Assembly (NCBI RefSeq): GCF_007830735.1
Contig: NZ_VLLN01000022.1
Location: 1 to 64,000 of the forward strand
Direction of reading: 5' to 3'
Source of the DNA: Geobacter argillaceus
Lineage (GTDB): Bacteria; Desulfobacterota; Desulfuromonadia; Geobacterales; DSM-12255
Length of the DNA: 64,000 nt
Shown here: positions 1 to 8,593 of the stretch, piece after piece
How the letters are laid out: each line of letters opens with the position of its first letter
Numbering within the stretch: the stretch's first letter is position 1
Notes under the pieces: generated by a model
Databases searched by the model: none
Seen by the model: only the letters and a program-made list of their open reading frames with translations
Told to the model about the DNA's origin: nothing
Program-made: the position numbers and the translations under genes

Positions 1-117
1 AACAGCGACGAAGTGGCTTTTTGAGCCGATGTCGATACCGGCGGCATACGCATTGAGGTGTACCAGATGCTTGGGTAGTCTCATGAGCTTTCTCTTGAAC
101 GGCTTCTTCTGCTTCAT
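1..117 (-). CDS. IS110-family transposase, N-terminal 39 codons (continues past the left edge)
   Basis: Reading the minus strand from the ATG at 117 gives 39 open codons to the window edge, ending in AAGIDIGSKSHFVAV. This GIDIG.KSHFVAV block is the characteristic first strand of the RuvC-like DEDD catalytic domain of IS110-family transposases, and the Asp is the first catalytic acid. A GGAGG lies 8 nt upstream of the ATG; a GTG directly before the ATG is an alternative start. IS110 enzymes move their element through a circular intermediate and are guided by an element-encoded bridge RNA. Only the N-terminus is visible, so integrity of the rest cannot be judged. Confidence 0.8.
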   Translation of the reverse strand, partial: MKQKKPFKRKLMRLPKHLVHLNAYAAGIDIGSKSHFVAV

Positions 118-371
118 CACTCCGGCCTCCGCAATAATGATCAGCAAGCCGGAAAGGGGAACTGTCGGATACGGCTCTCTTCTGAACGGGATAGCAGATG
201 CTTCACCAATGACAAAATCGCCAGCTCCCGGACCATGCTAATCAACGGGCACAAGGCGCCAGTGTTAAAGCGGCCTCCTCATCCCGGCTGCCAGAGGAAC
301 CGTAAATGATCCATAGGAAAACAGCAAGTTACTCTTTGACAAAGCGCCGCCATGGCAGCGTGGAGTGCTAA
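118..371 (-). ncRNA. Noncoding end of the IS110 element, candidate bridge RNA
   Basis: About 250 bp without a convincing gene separate the transposase start (117) from the interrupted gene that becomes open at 372. IS110-group elements carry a long noncoding left end upstream of the transposase gene, and this end encodes the bridge RNA that pairs with target and donor DNA. Length, position and orientation fit that arrangement. Short GC-rich inverted repeats are visible, such as the CGCTGCCATGGCGGCG stretch read on the minus strand at 345-360. The exact element boundary is not defined, because IS110 ends lack inverted repeats; somewhere between about 355 and 375 is my estimate. No fold was computed. 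Confidence 0.35.
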
Positions 372-1202
372 TCAGAAAAAAATATGTGGGGGAAAGACGA
401 ATTGAAATATCTTGGTTTCATGCCGCCACCACCCACGACATATTTTTGGGCATTCACATTTCTATCGCGCCCGGCACATGATGAATACGGAGGCACCTAC
501 GATGACGGGCCATCTGAATGGCAGACAAACGGTTTTTATCCGGGAGGAACCGAACACACCGTCACCAGCCCGAACGGCTTAAATTTCAAAGATGCGGATA
601 TCTGGCGACAGGTTGCCAAAGGGGTGACCATCACATCAGCGGGAGCACCAGCCTATGCCGGAGGACCACACATCACCAATGCAACCTTCGGGGACTACGC
701 CATCCTCATGAAATACCTGCTCCGCGGCCGAGACCTCGGTGAATGCTTTCTCCGGGCAACCACCTACGTTAATTGGTCAACCTCGCTGTTCGGTGACCCG
801 CTCTATCATCCCGATCTTAATCAGACCATCATCGACCGGACACCGCCTCGCACCGACCAACCGCCTGTCATTCGTTTCGACACGAATGCGCAGGGAGTAA
901 CCCTGCGCGCAACCAGCCAACTGGTCGACTCCCCGGAAGAACCAGAAGTAGCGCTTCTCAGAGTAACGCTACAGGATACTTCAGGAACGGAGCATGTAAT
1001 GACATCTTTCCTTTACTCGCGGCGACCGGAGGTGACCATGCTTGGGCTGAAGCCGGATACCATCTACACGGTACACACCGAACTTGCCGACCCTTATGGG
1101 AATCGGACCACGTTCCCCTCCCAAACCCTGCAGACCCCCACGGCCAGCTATCCTCTTGAGTTAATGAAGGAGTTCATTGATAAGGCACGAAAACGGATGT
1201 AG
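372..1202 (+). pseudogene. Truncated TIGR03790-like protein, C-terminal part
   Basis: The frame is open from 372 (in-frame stop at 369-371) to 1202, with the first ATG at 384, giving about 272 residues. The start has no ribosome site or signal peptide and lies against the IS110 end, so this is read as the C-terminal remnant of a longer gene cut by the insertion. Residues about 75-145 (TSAGAPAYAGGPH...LLRGRDLGECFLRATTYVNWSTSLFGDPLYHP) resemble the end of the TIGR03790 family, which ends in a GDPLY.P motif and occurs in genomes with exosortase systems. Residues about 155-255 look like one fibronectin-III-like domain. A C25-protease-like fold is an alternative. Family assignment is from motif memory only. 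Confidence 0.5.
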
Positions 1203-1240
1203 CGATAGCCACTGACGGAATGCCCATCTGCGGCAGCTTA

Positions 1241-2143
1241 TCATTTTCCCCTTGCTGTAAATTCAAACAGTGCGATCTCCGGTCGACAGAAAAAACGGAT
1301 CGGGAGGGTTTTTGTCCCAATCCCCCGGTTCACATACATTTTCGTCGCACCTTCCGCAAACAAACCCTTCACATAGACCGTCCGGTTGGCATACTGGGAG
1401 AGTCTGACCAGAAAAGGAATCCCCACCTGCGCACCGTGCGTATGACCGACCAGCACCAGATTCACCTTGGCCTGAATTGCTTTGGGAAAAATATTTGGTC
1501 CATGGGCCAAGAGCAGCACCGGCTCCCCATGAGGAATTCCGGACAATGCCTTTGCCAGATCGTCCCTCTTGGTCACCGGATCATCAACACCGGCAAGCCA
1601 AAAACCTTTGCCATTACCCAGTTCAATCCATCGGTGTTCGTTCCTGAGCATTATCAAGCCGTTCGGTGCCAACGCCTTGACCAATCCGTCAACATTAAAC
1701 CGGTGATGATCCGTGTTTCCCGTAACTCCATAAACACCATAGCGTGCCGCTACACTCCTCAGCAACTCTTCCAAGGCATGCAGCTCATCCACATTTTCCA
1801 GAAAATCTCCGGTAATGAATAACAGATCAGGCTGAAGCGAGTTGATTTTTTGTATGAGTTGGCGTTCCCTGAAGCGGAGCTCTTTTCTGATATGGATATC
1901 TGTCACCTGCACAACCTTCAGGCTGGCAAGAGACTTTGCCAATGCTGGATCATCGATCTCAACCCGGTTAACCGCAATCCAGTTTGGCTCAATCATCCTG
2001 GCATAAAAAAAAGCCGTAAGGCTCAAAACAGCGACTAGCATGATCACTTTAACAGTTCGGTTTAACTGCTTCTTGAGAAACAGCGCCCAAAGGCCAACAA
2101 AAGCAGCCATCCCGGCAAAGGAAAGTATAGCGTGTTTCACCAT
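1241..2143 (-). CDS. Membrane-anchored metallophosphoesterase (YkuE-like)
   Basis: Calcineurin-like phosphoesterase with all the expected metal motifs in order: VTDIH (D-x-H), GDFLEN, GNTDHH (the GNHD/E-type block), a lone His in LLAHGPN, and GHTHGAQVG. Two hydrophobic segments precede the catalytic domain (AILSFAGMAAFVGLWALF and VIMLVAVLSLTAFF), as in YkuE-type enzymes that act on lipid or cell-envelope phosphoesters. The substrate is not predictable. The frame is open up to an ATG at 2293 and also has an ATG at 2185; I prefer 2143 because it starts just before the first helix, but none of the starts has a good ribosome site. It converges on the truncated gene ending at 1202. Confidence 0.8.
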   Translation of the reverse strand: MVKHAILSFAGMAAFVGLWALFLKKQLNRTVKVIMLVAVLSLTAFFYARMIEPNWIAVNRVEIDDPALAKSLASLKVVQVTDIHIRKELRFRERQLIQKINSLQPDLLFITGDFLENVDELHALEELLRSVAARYGVYGVTGNTDHHRFNVDGLVKALAPNGLIMLRNEHRWIELGNGKGFWLAGVDDPVTKRDDLAKALSGIPHGEPVLLLAHGPNIFPKAIQAKVNLVLVGHTHGAQVGIPFLVRLSQYANRTVYVKGLFAEGATKMYVNRGIGTKTLPIRFFCRPEIALFEFTARGK

Positions 2144-2369
2144 GCTGAATTTTGAAATTGTCGCGGTTACGATTTTCTGGGGCATGTTTTTACGAATCGA
2201 TTCTTGGAAAGGGTCATCTAGCCAACAGTGAGCATAGAGCAAAAAGCCCTGCCAGTAAAGAAAATGAAAACGCAGTAGATGAGCGCAAAACATTACGCCC
2301 CTACTACTGGTCGTCCCCCCCTTGCCGGTGCAAATTTAGTATAAGAAACTCCCCCACATTCGCGTCATG

Positions 2370-2924
2370 TCACGGCAATAGTGTTACAGAAACATTGGGC
2401 CTCAGATAGCTGTTGAGTGAGGACGGATTTACCGTCGCTGTCGGGTTGTATCCAGAAGCATTAAACGTTATGGATCTTTCAATTATAAACTTGTCACTTT
2501 CGGATATAGTCGCTCCATCCGTCAGGCCGCAAGTCAACTGAACAATTTCACCCGGTCCGAAACCTACCTGAGCTTGGGTGCTATCAGCAACGGTTATCGA
2601 GAACTTAGGGGCGGAGTATCTGCCGAAAACAGGAAACTGCGAAGTCACCCCTCCTGCCACGGAACTCCCTGCCGACAGCCCACCGGTAATCATTTTAGGA
2701 TCACTCGAAGCTCCAGTAGTAACTGAAAGGCCAGCTGGCAACACACCAGTCATCAGAACGCCTGTCATACGGAAAGGCAAGCGTTGGCTGCTTAACAGAG
2801 AAAAAGATATAACCGCCTTTGTATACGTGGGTACGATGGGATTTACACCAGCACCACCGCCACCACAACCAGTAACCTGGAATAGGCAAACAAGCATAAG
2901 AACTCTGCAACGTATTCTCACCAC
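2370..2924 (-). CDS. Small secreted lipoprotein of unknown function
   Basis: A basic, hydrophobic N-terminus (VVRIRCRVLMLVCLFQVTGC) is followed by a lipobox-like VTGC and a Gly run, which is typical of a type II signal peptide with Cys lipidation. The rest is Ser/Thr/Gly-rich and probably a single beta-sandwich domain (SAPKFSITVADSTQAQVGFGPGEIVQLTC). The frame opens at an ATG at 2951, overlapping the upstream gene. The GTG at 2924 has AGGGGA 7 nt upstream and starts right at the signal peptide, so I chose it. It is the last gene of the unit controlled by the riboswitch near 8530, directly after the large secreted protein. No known family recognised. Confidence 0.65.
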   Translation of the reverse strand: MVRIRCRVLMLVCLFQVTGCGGGGAGVNPIVPTYTKAVISFSLLSSQRLPFRMTGVLMTGVLPAGLSVTTGASSDPKMITGGLSAGSSVAGGVTSQFPVFGRYSAPKFSITVADSTQAQVGFGPGEIVQLTCGLTDGATISESDKFIIERSITFNASGYNPTATVNPSSLNSYLRPNVSVTLLP

Positions 2925-2944
2925 AAATCTTTCCCCTTTCTTGT

Positions 2945-5900
2945 TTACCATGAAAAACCGACCGCCCTGCGCAACATGACGATTACATCATCAATGTCAA
3001 GTTTGCCGTCAGGCTTAGATTGAGGAGGATTCGTAGTCATATCGATCGGGGCCACGTCGAAACGAATCATTTGCTCAGGTGTAGGTTTTTCAAAACCGAG
3101 AACAAGCCTGAACAAATGTATAGAATCGGCAATCGTGATGGCACGTTCATCGGGGGTGGAACCGGTATTGACACGTGTAATCGTCACGGGGTTAGTTGTG
3201 ACGGTGTTGCCGGCATTATCCCGCGCTGTCACAGTGATAAGGTTGCTTCCCAGAGCCAAATTGGAAACGGCACAACTCCAGGTCGTTCCAACTATCGTGG
3301 CGACGAGGGGTGCAGAAGTGCCGACCTTTACCATCACCGAACTAATTTGGAGGTTGTCTGTAACCGTGCCGGTCAAGGTTTGGGAAGTCTGGGTAGTCGG
3401 GCTGGTGACAGGAGCGATAGTCACTGTTGGGGGTGTCGAGTCTATTGTCACCGATGCACTCTGGCTTGTGGAAACATTGCCCGCTGCGTCCTTTGCCCAG
3501 GCATAGGCGGTCTTGATGCCGTCGCCTGAGAAGGTGAATGAAGTCGGAGCGGTAGCTGACCAGCCGGCTGTACCGGCTGTCGGTGCCGATGAGCGTTCGG
3601 TTATGAGGTAGCCGGTTACACCGAGGTTATCAGTTGCAGTAAAACTTGATATAGCGATGGTCAGAGAAGCTGAAGTCACCGGGATTGTAAAAGCCGTTAT
3701 GGTCGGGGCAATTGTGTCAGGAACCGGGTTATTCACCGTAACCGTTATTGGCGAAGACTGGCCAACGTTGTTGGCTGCATCGTATGCCTTGGCGAATAAC
3801 ATATAGGACCCATTGGATTCTGTAGTTGTATTCCAGCTAAAATTATACGGCAATGCATTTATTGCTGCCCTTAGTATACCATTCACGTAATAATCAACTC
3901 TGGTCACACCAACATTATCAGTAGCATTAGCGGAAATGGTTGTTATTGCACTGACAGTAGAATTATTTCCTGGGGAGGTCAAGTTAATGGTAGGGGCAGA
4001 CGTGTCAAGTGACAGATTAATGACTATTGTTTTAGGTGATCCAAAAACAGGTGAAACATTTCCAGCAACATCTTTAGCCCAAGGATATAACGTGTGACTG
4101 CCACTGGATAAAGAAGTGTAAGTAGTTGGTAAAGAAGTAACCCAACCTGGCATATTAGGAGGAGGAGGTGTGCTACTCTCGGTTATTATGTAACCGGCTA
4201 CACCAATATTATCGGTGGCAGCAAATGAGGATACTGGTATGGTTAAAGATGTTGAAGTTGTTGGTATTGTGAATATGGTGACTACTGGTGGGGTGGTATC
4301 GGCAACACTCGTTCCAATTGACCAGGTAAGAACATAATCGTAAGTGTTGACGTTGCCATTAGTATCAACACATCTAATAAAATTGCTATACGTTAAACCT
4401 TCTGCCATACCAGTGACTGTTCTGTAGTGGTAAGTACCTCCAGTATTCGTCATAATCGTATTTGCTGGATTAGTATAATCAAGACCTCCGATTGTATTCC
4501 ATTTGCATGTGGCAGCTTCATTGGTTTTAAAGTGCAATGTAGTTGACGAATAACCTGCGGCAATTACACCGGTAGGGAACCCCTCACTTATCACTGCGGG
4601 AGTTGTATCAGTGACAATCACAGTCCCTGGAGATCCAAATACTGTAGATACATTACCTGCGTAATCTTTGGCCCAAGGGTACAGTGTATGGCTACCCTTT
4701 GTTGTGACATCATATGACGTAGGAGGATTTGCACTCCATCCACTAGCAGTTGACAATGGAGGAGTACTGCTTTCCGTTATCATGTAGCCTGTGACACCCA
4801 GATTATCTGTAGCTGAAAAACTATATGGAGCTAAGGCTACGGTTAGTGAATTTGATGTTGGTGGAACGATAAAGCCAGTAACAACAGGTGGTGTAGTGTC
4901 TGCCGAGGTGTTAAACATCAAACTAACCGCATTCGCCCCATTCCATAGAGGTGGTGCGCCATTATACCCGGTAAAAGGAGAAAAATAAGCCCCTTCGTAT
5001 ATCTGATGGTATGAAGAATAAGCAATATCACGAAATTTTGCTTGGAGAGTAGGCCACTGTGTTACCCATCTATTGGAAAGTGACGAATTGCTAAGTTCAG
5101 ACTGTGTGAAATTACTGATATAGTTCAACACAAAAGGCATTTGAGTGTCGCCATCAGATGCTGCCGTTCCACGTTCAGGAGCAGCAGAATATACCCAATG
5201 ATTGTATCCAGTGTTATTTAACCAGGGAAACATTGACGCATAAGTGGTACTAGCCCAGTTGTGATTTACCAGAATATTGGTGGTTTGAATTAGCATTTCC
5301 CTAATAGTGTCAGCATCTACACTTACTGATGCGGGACCATGACCATGATCAACTGAGGTTGTGTAACTACCCCCAAATTTTTTAAGGTTCTCATAGTAAT
5401 ATATGACATCAGAATTGAGATAAGCTGCCATCCATCCTACAGGAATATGGTTAGCCCAAGCCCAAGAAGCTGATTGGTCCTGTGCTAATGCATATTGTAA
5501 TGGACTATTGACAGTTAGCAAACTGTTATCAGTTTTGAGTGTGGAAAGAAAATACCCATTGCCACGTGTCCAATCAACAGGTTCATAATAAAGGGCTTGT
5601 GAACCAGGAGAAAGATTGGTGTTTAATTTTTGTCTGAAAGTAATATCGTGTCTAGTTAAAGTTTGAGTTGCAGCATTTGACATAACAACCTGGGTCGGAC
5701 TAACCGAAACAACAGTAGTCCCCGTTGGTATGCCGTTTTGACCATCCATCCCCTCATTATTTGTAATGAGCATCCCAGGTTGGATATGTGTTGTAGTTTC
5801 TGGCTGACCATTTATCTCACTTACGAAATTTGTAGTAATATTTGACCCCGTCGTAATGTCCGCATAACATTCCTTAGCATCAAATACTAATATGCTCTGA

Positions 5901-7969
5901 TTTGGCATCTTCCACCAATTAACGGTGTATTGCATCAGAACAGTAGCAGCATCCCAGTATTTCTGTAGACCTGTCATTTCATAGGCTCGGATAGCAGTGT
6001 ATAAAGGCCATGCCTGTGAACGCTCATATTCCTCTGGGCCGAGCAAATCACCTGTTACTTCCGGTGCAACACGAAAGTGGCCATTCTGCAGGGCTTTTGC
6101 TATCCAGTCCCCCTGTTCTTTTCCTACTTCAAAAGCTCTAGGGTCACCAGTCAGGTAATATAGCTCCGTCAAACCACCTGGAACTATGTGTCCAGTTTCA
6201 ATTTGTGCGTCATCGCCATGCCAATGAATCATACCAGCGGAAGTAGGTGCAAACTGGTCATTGGGGTTTGGGATATGCATGGTACCTTGGTTATAACGAT
6301 TTATTGCATAAGGAACTGCAAAATCAAAGTATTTACGAGCATTAGGTTCATCAGCCTTTCTGACAAATTCCAACAACCAGCCATGTGCATCTTCATAGTG
6401 ATTCATCCCTCTATTGACGTACTGGGTTCCATCTGGCTTGGTATTGATGCCAAGCTGGAAATCACCAAAATCGTCCCTGCCCCAAAGACGTGGCGCCTTC
6501 TGGCAGCCAAGAAGATTTGCACTGCACTCATACTGTGCTGAAACAGAATTCTCCCATTTTGTCGTCAATGAGTTGGGCGGCGCCAGTGGTCCAAACACCC
6601 CGGAGTCTGTGTACCATTGTGCTGGAGCACGCAAAATGGGTGTGGTTACGAAAATATTTCCTTTCACCCTTGATGCACTTACGTCCGTACCCCGGTGAAA
6701 ATCAATCATGAAGTCATCAGACATTGCATCGCCCGGGCGAGTGACCAGATACGTGTTGGTTGATTCTTCAGGTTGCAGGGAAACACGCAATACGCCTTGA
6801 TCGTTGATTGACAATTTGGCAGGGTATTTCTCCCAGAAGTATTTAATTGCCGCACTAACCCCGCTTGTCCCATCAGCAGCATCCATCCATCCAAGCGCCC
6901 TTCCAACTGTTGTATTGTCCGGCACTATTGATCCATTCACCTTTGATGTGGTGGGGTTGCCTGTGGCACTTCCCACACCTGAGTAATTGAATGTGTAGAT
7001 GTTTCCACCAACGCTGGTTGCATTAAAGACCTTGACGGCATCCTGGAGCAAATATTTCTCTCCGGCTACCGTCCCTTGGTAGGTTGTGGAACTGTCACTA
7101 CCAAAGGCATAAGTGCGGAGTTTGCTCACAAGGGGAAGTTCTACATGGTAGCCTGACAGCGTGAACTTGTTAGTATAGAAAACAACCGGAGCAGTGCTGG
7201 CATTGTCAATCCAAACATTTTTAAAATCCACTTTCCCTGAGTTGGCATAAAACGTCATCCAGACTTCATAGGAAAGCAAGTCTCTATCTCCATTAATAGT
7301 TACAGTACTGCCAACTCCACGAGCCTTCCCTGCTGCCTTAATGGTGGTTTTAATTGGTCCTTGGTCAACAATGGAAATTGTGTAGCCGTTGGCCGCGGTA
7401 TAGAGAGATGATTTGAACGTGTTCCCAGATTGGCTGTCTTTAAAAATCAAGTCTCCAGCGGTCTGCATTTGATTCACAAAGGTTCCATTATTATTGACAT
7501 CAACAGACACCTGATCAAAGACCGTAAAATGATCTTTATTGAGATAGAACTTTGCTACGCCTGTGTTGACAATAATCTGGCCTGCCATTTGTGATACACT
7601 GATCGCATTGGTCGGTGTTGGATTGGTAATTGATCCAGTGTTGGTATAGCGCAGCTTATATGTTGCATAAGCATTTCCAGAAACAGCGGGCTCGAAGGAG
7701 GTCAGGACAGACTTAGCAGAACCGTCCGGCCAGTTTACAATGGATGTAAACTGAGCAGCGACTGGATTATTGTTGCTGTCCAGGATACGTAATGTCGTTG
7801 GGTCACTGACAGCCCCTATTGGAAAAGGAATGCCAGAAGTTACAACGATTCCAGCTGATGAGGTTGCAGTTCCAATATCTACAGTCAAAGGAACTTCTCC
7901 CGGTGTGGCAAGGGCCGGTGTTACGACTAACATAAGAATGAATAGTACATTTAGAAAGTATCTCATCAT
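2945..7969 (-). CDS. Large secreted protein: exo-rhamnogalacturonan-lyase-like head, Ig-like modules, dockerin-like tail
   Basis: This is a 1674-residue protein with a signal peptide (MRYFLNVLFILMLVVTPALA). Residues about 25-120 carry GIPFPIGAV, VAAQF and NWPDGSAKSVL, the hallmark of the N-terminal barrel of PcRGLX/YetA-type exo-rhamnogalacturonan lyases. About 120-1010 match the 899-residue paralogue encoded at 11205-13904 and include His/Trp-rich stretches (NHYEDAHGWLLEF, GMIHWHGDDAQIETGHIVPGG) expected of an alpha/alpha-toroid active site. About 1015-1600 are Ig-like domains, three of which share ATDN.GV.GY.ITE and WAKD.AGNVS. About 1605-1674 resemble a dockerin with two calcium-loop-like repeats (ADSIHLFRLVLGF, DGKLDIDDVIVMLRRAVGF). 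The likely job is cutting or remodelling of an acidic exopolysaccharide outside the cell; the substrate is not known. The second ATG (7966) has the better spaced AAGGA. Confidence 0.7.
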   Translation of the reverse strand: MMRYFLNVLFILMLVVTPALATPGEVPLTVDIGTATSSAGIVVTSGIPFPIGAVSDPTTLRILDSNNNPVAAQFTSIVNWPDGSAKSVLTSFEPAVSGNAYATYKLRYTNTGSITNPTPTNAISVSQMAGQIIVNTGVAKFYLNKDHFTVFDQVSVDVNNNGTFVNQMQTAGDLIFKDSQSGNTFKSSLYTAANGYTISIVDQGPIKTTIKAAGKARGVGSTVTINGDRDLLSYEVWMTFYANSGKVDFKNVWIDNASTAPVVFYTNKFTLSGYHVELPLVSKLRTYAFGSDSSTTYQGTVAGEKYLLQDAVKVFNATSVGGNIYTFNYSGVGSATGNPTTSKVNGSIVPDNTTVGRALGWMDAADGTSGVSAAIKYFWEKYPAKLSINDQGVLRVSLQPEESTNTYLVTRPGDAMSDDFMIDFHRGTDVSASRVKGNIFVTTPILRAPAQWYTDSGVFGPLAPPNSLTTKWENSVSAQYECSANLLGCQKAPRLWGRDDFGDFQLGINTKPDGTQYVNRGMNHYEDAHGWLLEFVRKADEPNARKYFDFAVPYAINRYNQGTMHIPNPNDQFAPTSAGMIHWHGDDAQIETGHIVPGGLTELYYLTGDPRAFEVGKEQGDWIAKALQNGHFRVAPEVTGDLLGPEEYERSQAWPLYTAIRAYEMTGLQKYWDAATVLMQYTVNWWKMPNQSILVFDAKECYADITTGSNITTNFVSEINGQPETTTHIQPGMLITNNEGMDGQNGIPTGTTVVSVSPTQVVMSNAATQTLTRHDITFRQKLNTNLSPGSQALYYEPVDWTRGNGYFLSTLKTDNSLLTVNSPLQYALAQDQSASWAWANHIPVGWMAAYLNSDVIYYYENLKKFGGSYTTSVDHGHGPASVSVDADTIREMLIQTTNILVNHNWASTTYASMFPWLNNTGYNHWVYSAAPERGTAASDGDTQMPFVLNYISNFTQSELSNSSLSNRWVTQWPTLQAKFRDIAYSSYHQIYEGAYFSPFTGYNGAPPLWNGANAVSLMFNTSADTTPPVVTGFIVPPTSNSLTVALAPYSFSATDNLGVTGYMITESSTPPLSTASGWSANPPTSYDVTTKGSHTLYPWAKDYAGNVSTVFGSPGTVIVTDTTPAVISEGFPTGVIAAGYSSTTLHFKTNEAATCKWNTIGGLDYTNPANTIMTNTGGTYHYRTVTGMAEGLTYSNFIRCVDTNGNVNTYDYVLTWSIGTSVADTTPPVVTIFTIPTTSTSLTIPVSSFAATDNIGVAGYIITESSTPPPPNMPGWVTSLPTTYTSLSSGSHTLYPWAKDVAGNVSPVFGSPKTIVINLSLDTSAPTINLTSPGNNSTVSAITTISANATDNVGVTRVDYYVNGILRAAINALPYNFSWNTTTESNGSYMLFAKAYDAANNVGQSSPITVTVNNPVPDTIAPTITAFTIPVTSASLTIAISSFTATDNLGVTGYLITERSSAPTAGTAGWSATAPTSFTFSGDGIKTAYAWAKDAAGNVSTSQSASVTIDSTPPTVTIAPVTSPTTQTSQTLTGTVTDNLQISSVMVKVGTSAPLVATIVGTTWSCAVSNLALGSNLITVTARDNAGNTVTTNPVTITRVNTGSTPDERAITIADSIHLFRLVLGFEKPTPEQMIRFDVAPIDMTTNPPQSKPDGKLDIDDVIVMLRRAVGFSW
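3440..4910 (-). repeat. Three related Ig-like modules within the large secreted protein
   Basis: Three segments encode near-repeats of about 95 residues, at roughly 4617-4905, 4008-4300 and 3440-3720. Each begins DT.(A/P)P and contains ATDN.GV.GY.ITE(S/R)S and (Y/A)WAKD.AGNVS. They are separated by two more divergent modules (4310-4615 and 3720-4005). The alternation suggests duplication of a two-domain unit followed by divergence. The modules probably act as spacers or sugar-binding domains between the catalytic head and the dockerin-like tail. Confidence 0.7.
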
Positions 7970-8310
7970 TATTCCTTACTATAAACTGCTATCTTACTGG
8001 TATTTTCATACAACATATTAAGTTTCTCGTGTAGTTGATCAAATGCTCTATCATCTTCAAAACTAGCTGATATTTCATACTTCTTCCAAGCCGTCTTTGC
8101 ATCGCTTAAATATAAAGTGAACTGAGTGTGATTTGCTTTAATCTGTGAGCAAACATCAAATGGGGATGTGCAATTTGAAGATATTTTTTCAATTTTCATC
8201 CTCTTTTCATTCATCTCTTTTTGAAAAGCTTCGAACTGCCCGTGCCCTGGATGTGCTTCTACATTGCCAGCAAGTAGAAATACAAATAGGAACAACACAA
8301 ATGACCTCAT
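7969..8310 (-). CDS. Small secreted protein, unknown function
   Basis: From the ATG at 8310 the product is 113 residues with a clear signal peptide (MRSFVLFLFVFLLAGNVEA) and a mature N-terminus beginning HPGHG, a possible metal-binding His cluster. The mature part is charged, probably alpha-helical, and holds two Cys (NCTSPFDVC) that could form a disulfide. The frame stays open to 8427, but that longer form would put the signal peptide 40 residues inside, so I reject it. A short AAGG precedes the chosen start. The stop overlaps the ATG of the large secreted protein, so the two are co-translated. It is the first gene after the riboswitch. No family recognised. Confidence 0.6.
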   Translation of the reverse strand: MRSFVLFLFVFLLAGNVEAHPGHGQFEAFQKEMNEKRMKIEKISSNCTSPFDVCSQIKANHTQFTLYLSDAKTAWKKYEISASFEDDRAFDQLHEKLNMLYENTSKIAVYSKE

Positions 8311-8463
8311 TACCTTATTTGATAACCATAAAATCATTGAAGGGGGAATTATCACGTCTAGCCAAGAGCCGACTAAACCTTTTTGTACGAAAAAAAGAAG
8401 TTTCATTCGGTTACCACCTTTCATCACGTTACTTATGACAGCATCATTATAAAATTTAAACGC

Positions 8464-8509
8464 AAAAAAGCCGGGGCAGAATATCGTTAGATATTTCGGC
8501 GACCCGGCT
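8464..8509 (-). terminator. Intrinsic terminator forming the expression platform of the riboswitch
   Basis: On the minus strand AGCCGGG (8503-8509) pairs with CCCGGCT (8469-8475), with an inner stem AATATC-TAAC-GATATT (8480-8495), followed by a T run (8464-8469). The 5' arm AGCCGGG also belongs to the conserved aptamer core, so ligand binding and terminator formation should exclude each other. By that logic, ligand binding would turn expression on. Confidence 0.8.
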
Positions 8510-8580
8510 GTCTCAGTAAGACCCTTAGGCTTTCCGTCCCATCTTTACAGATGGTTTAGTATTATCGTTTATCTTTAGTC
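8485..8580 (-). ncRNA. GEMM-I-family cyclic dinucleotide riboswitch, probably the cGAMP-sensing GEMM-Ib type
   Basis: The minus strand carries the conserved GEMM blocks in order: AATACTAAACCATC, a GTAA-type tetraloop stem (CATCTGTAAAGATG), GGGACGGAAAGCC, AAGGGTC, a variable loop, then GACAGCCGGGTCGCCGAAA. Aligned on AAACC, the base equivalent to position 20 of the Vibrio Vc2 aptamer is A instead of G. That change is known to shift selectivity from c-di-GMP to 3',3'-cGAMP in the Geobacter GEMM-Ib riboswitches. It is followed by an intrinsic terminator and sits upstream of the secreted lyase-like unit 8310 to 2370. Confidence 0.85.
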
Positions 8581-8593
8581 TGTAATGATGCTT

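Noticed and set aside
4008-4905. DNA-level tandem repeats as recombination hot spot
   Set aside because: The similarity is mainly at protein level between diverged Ig-like modules; no long identical DNA repeats were noticed.
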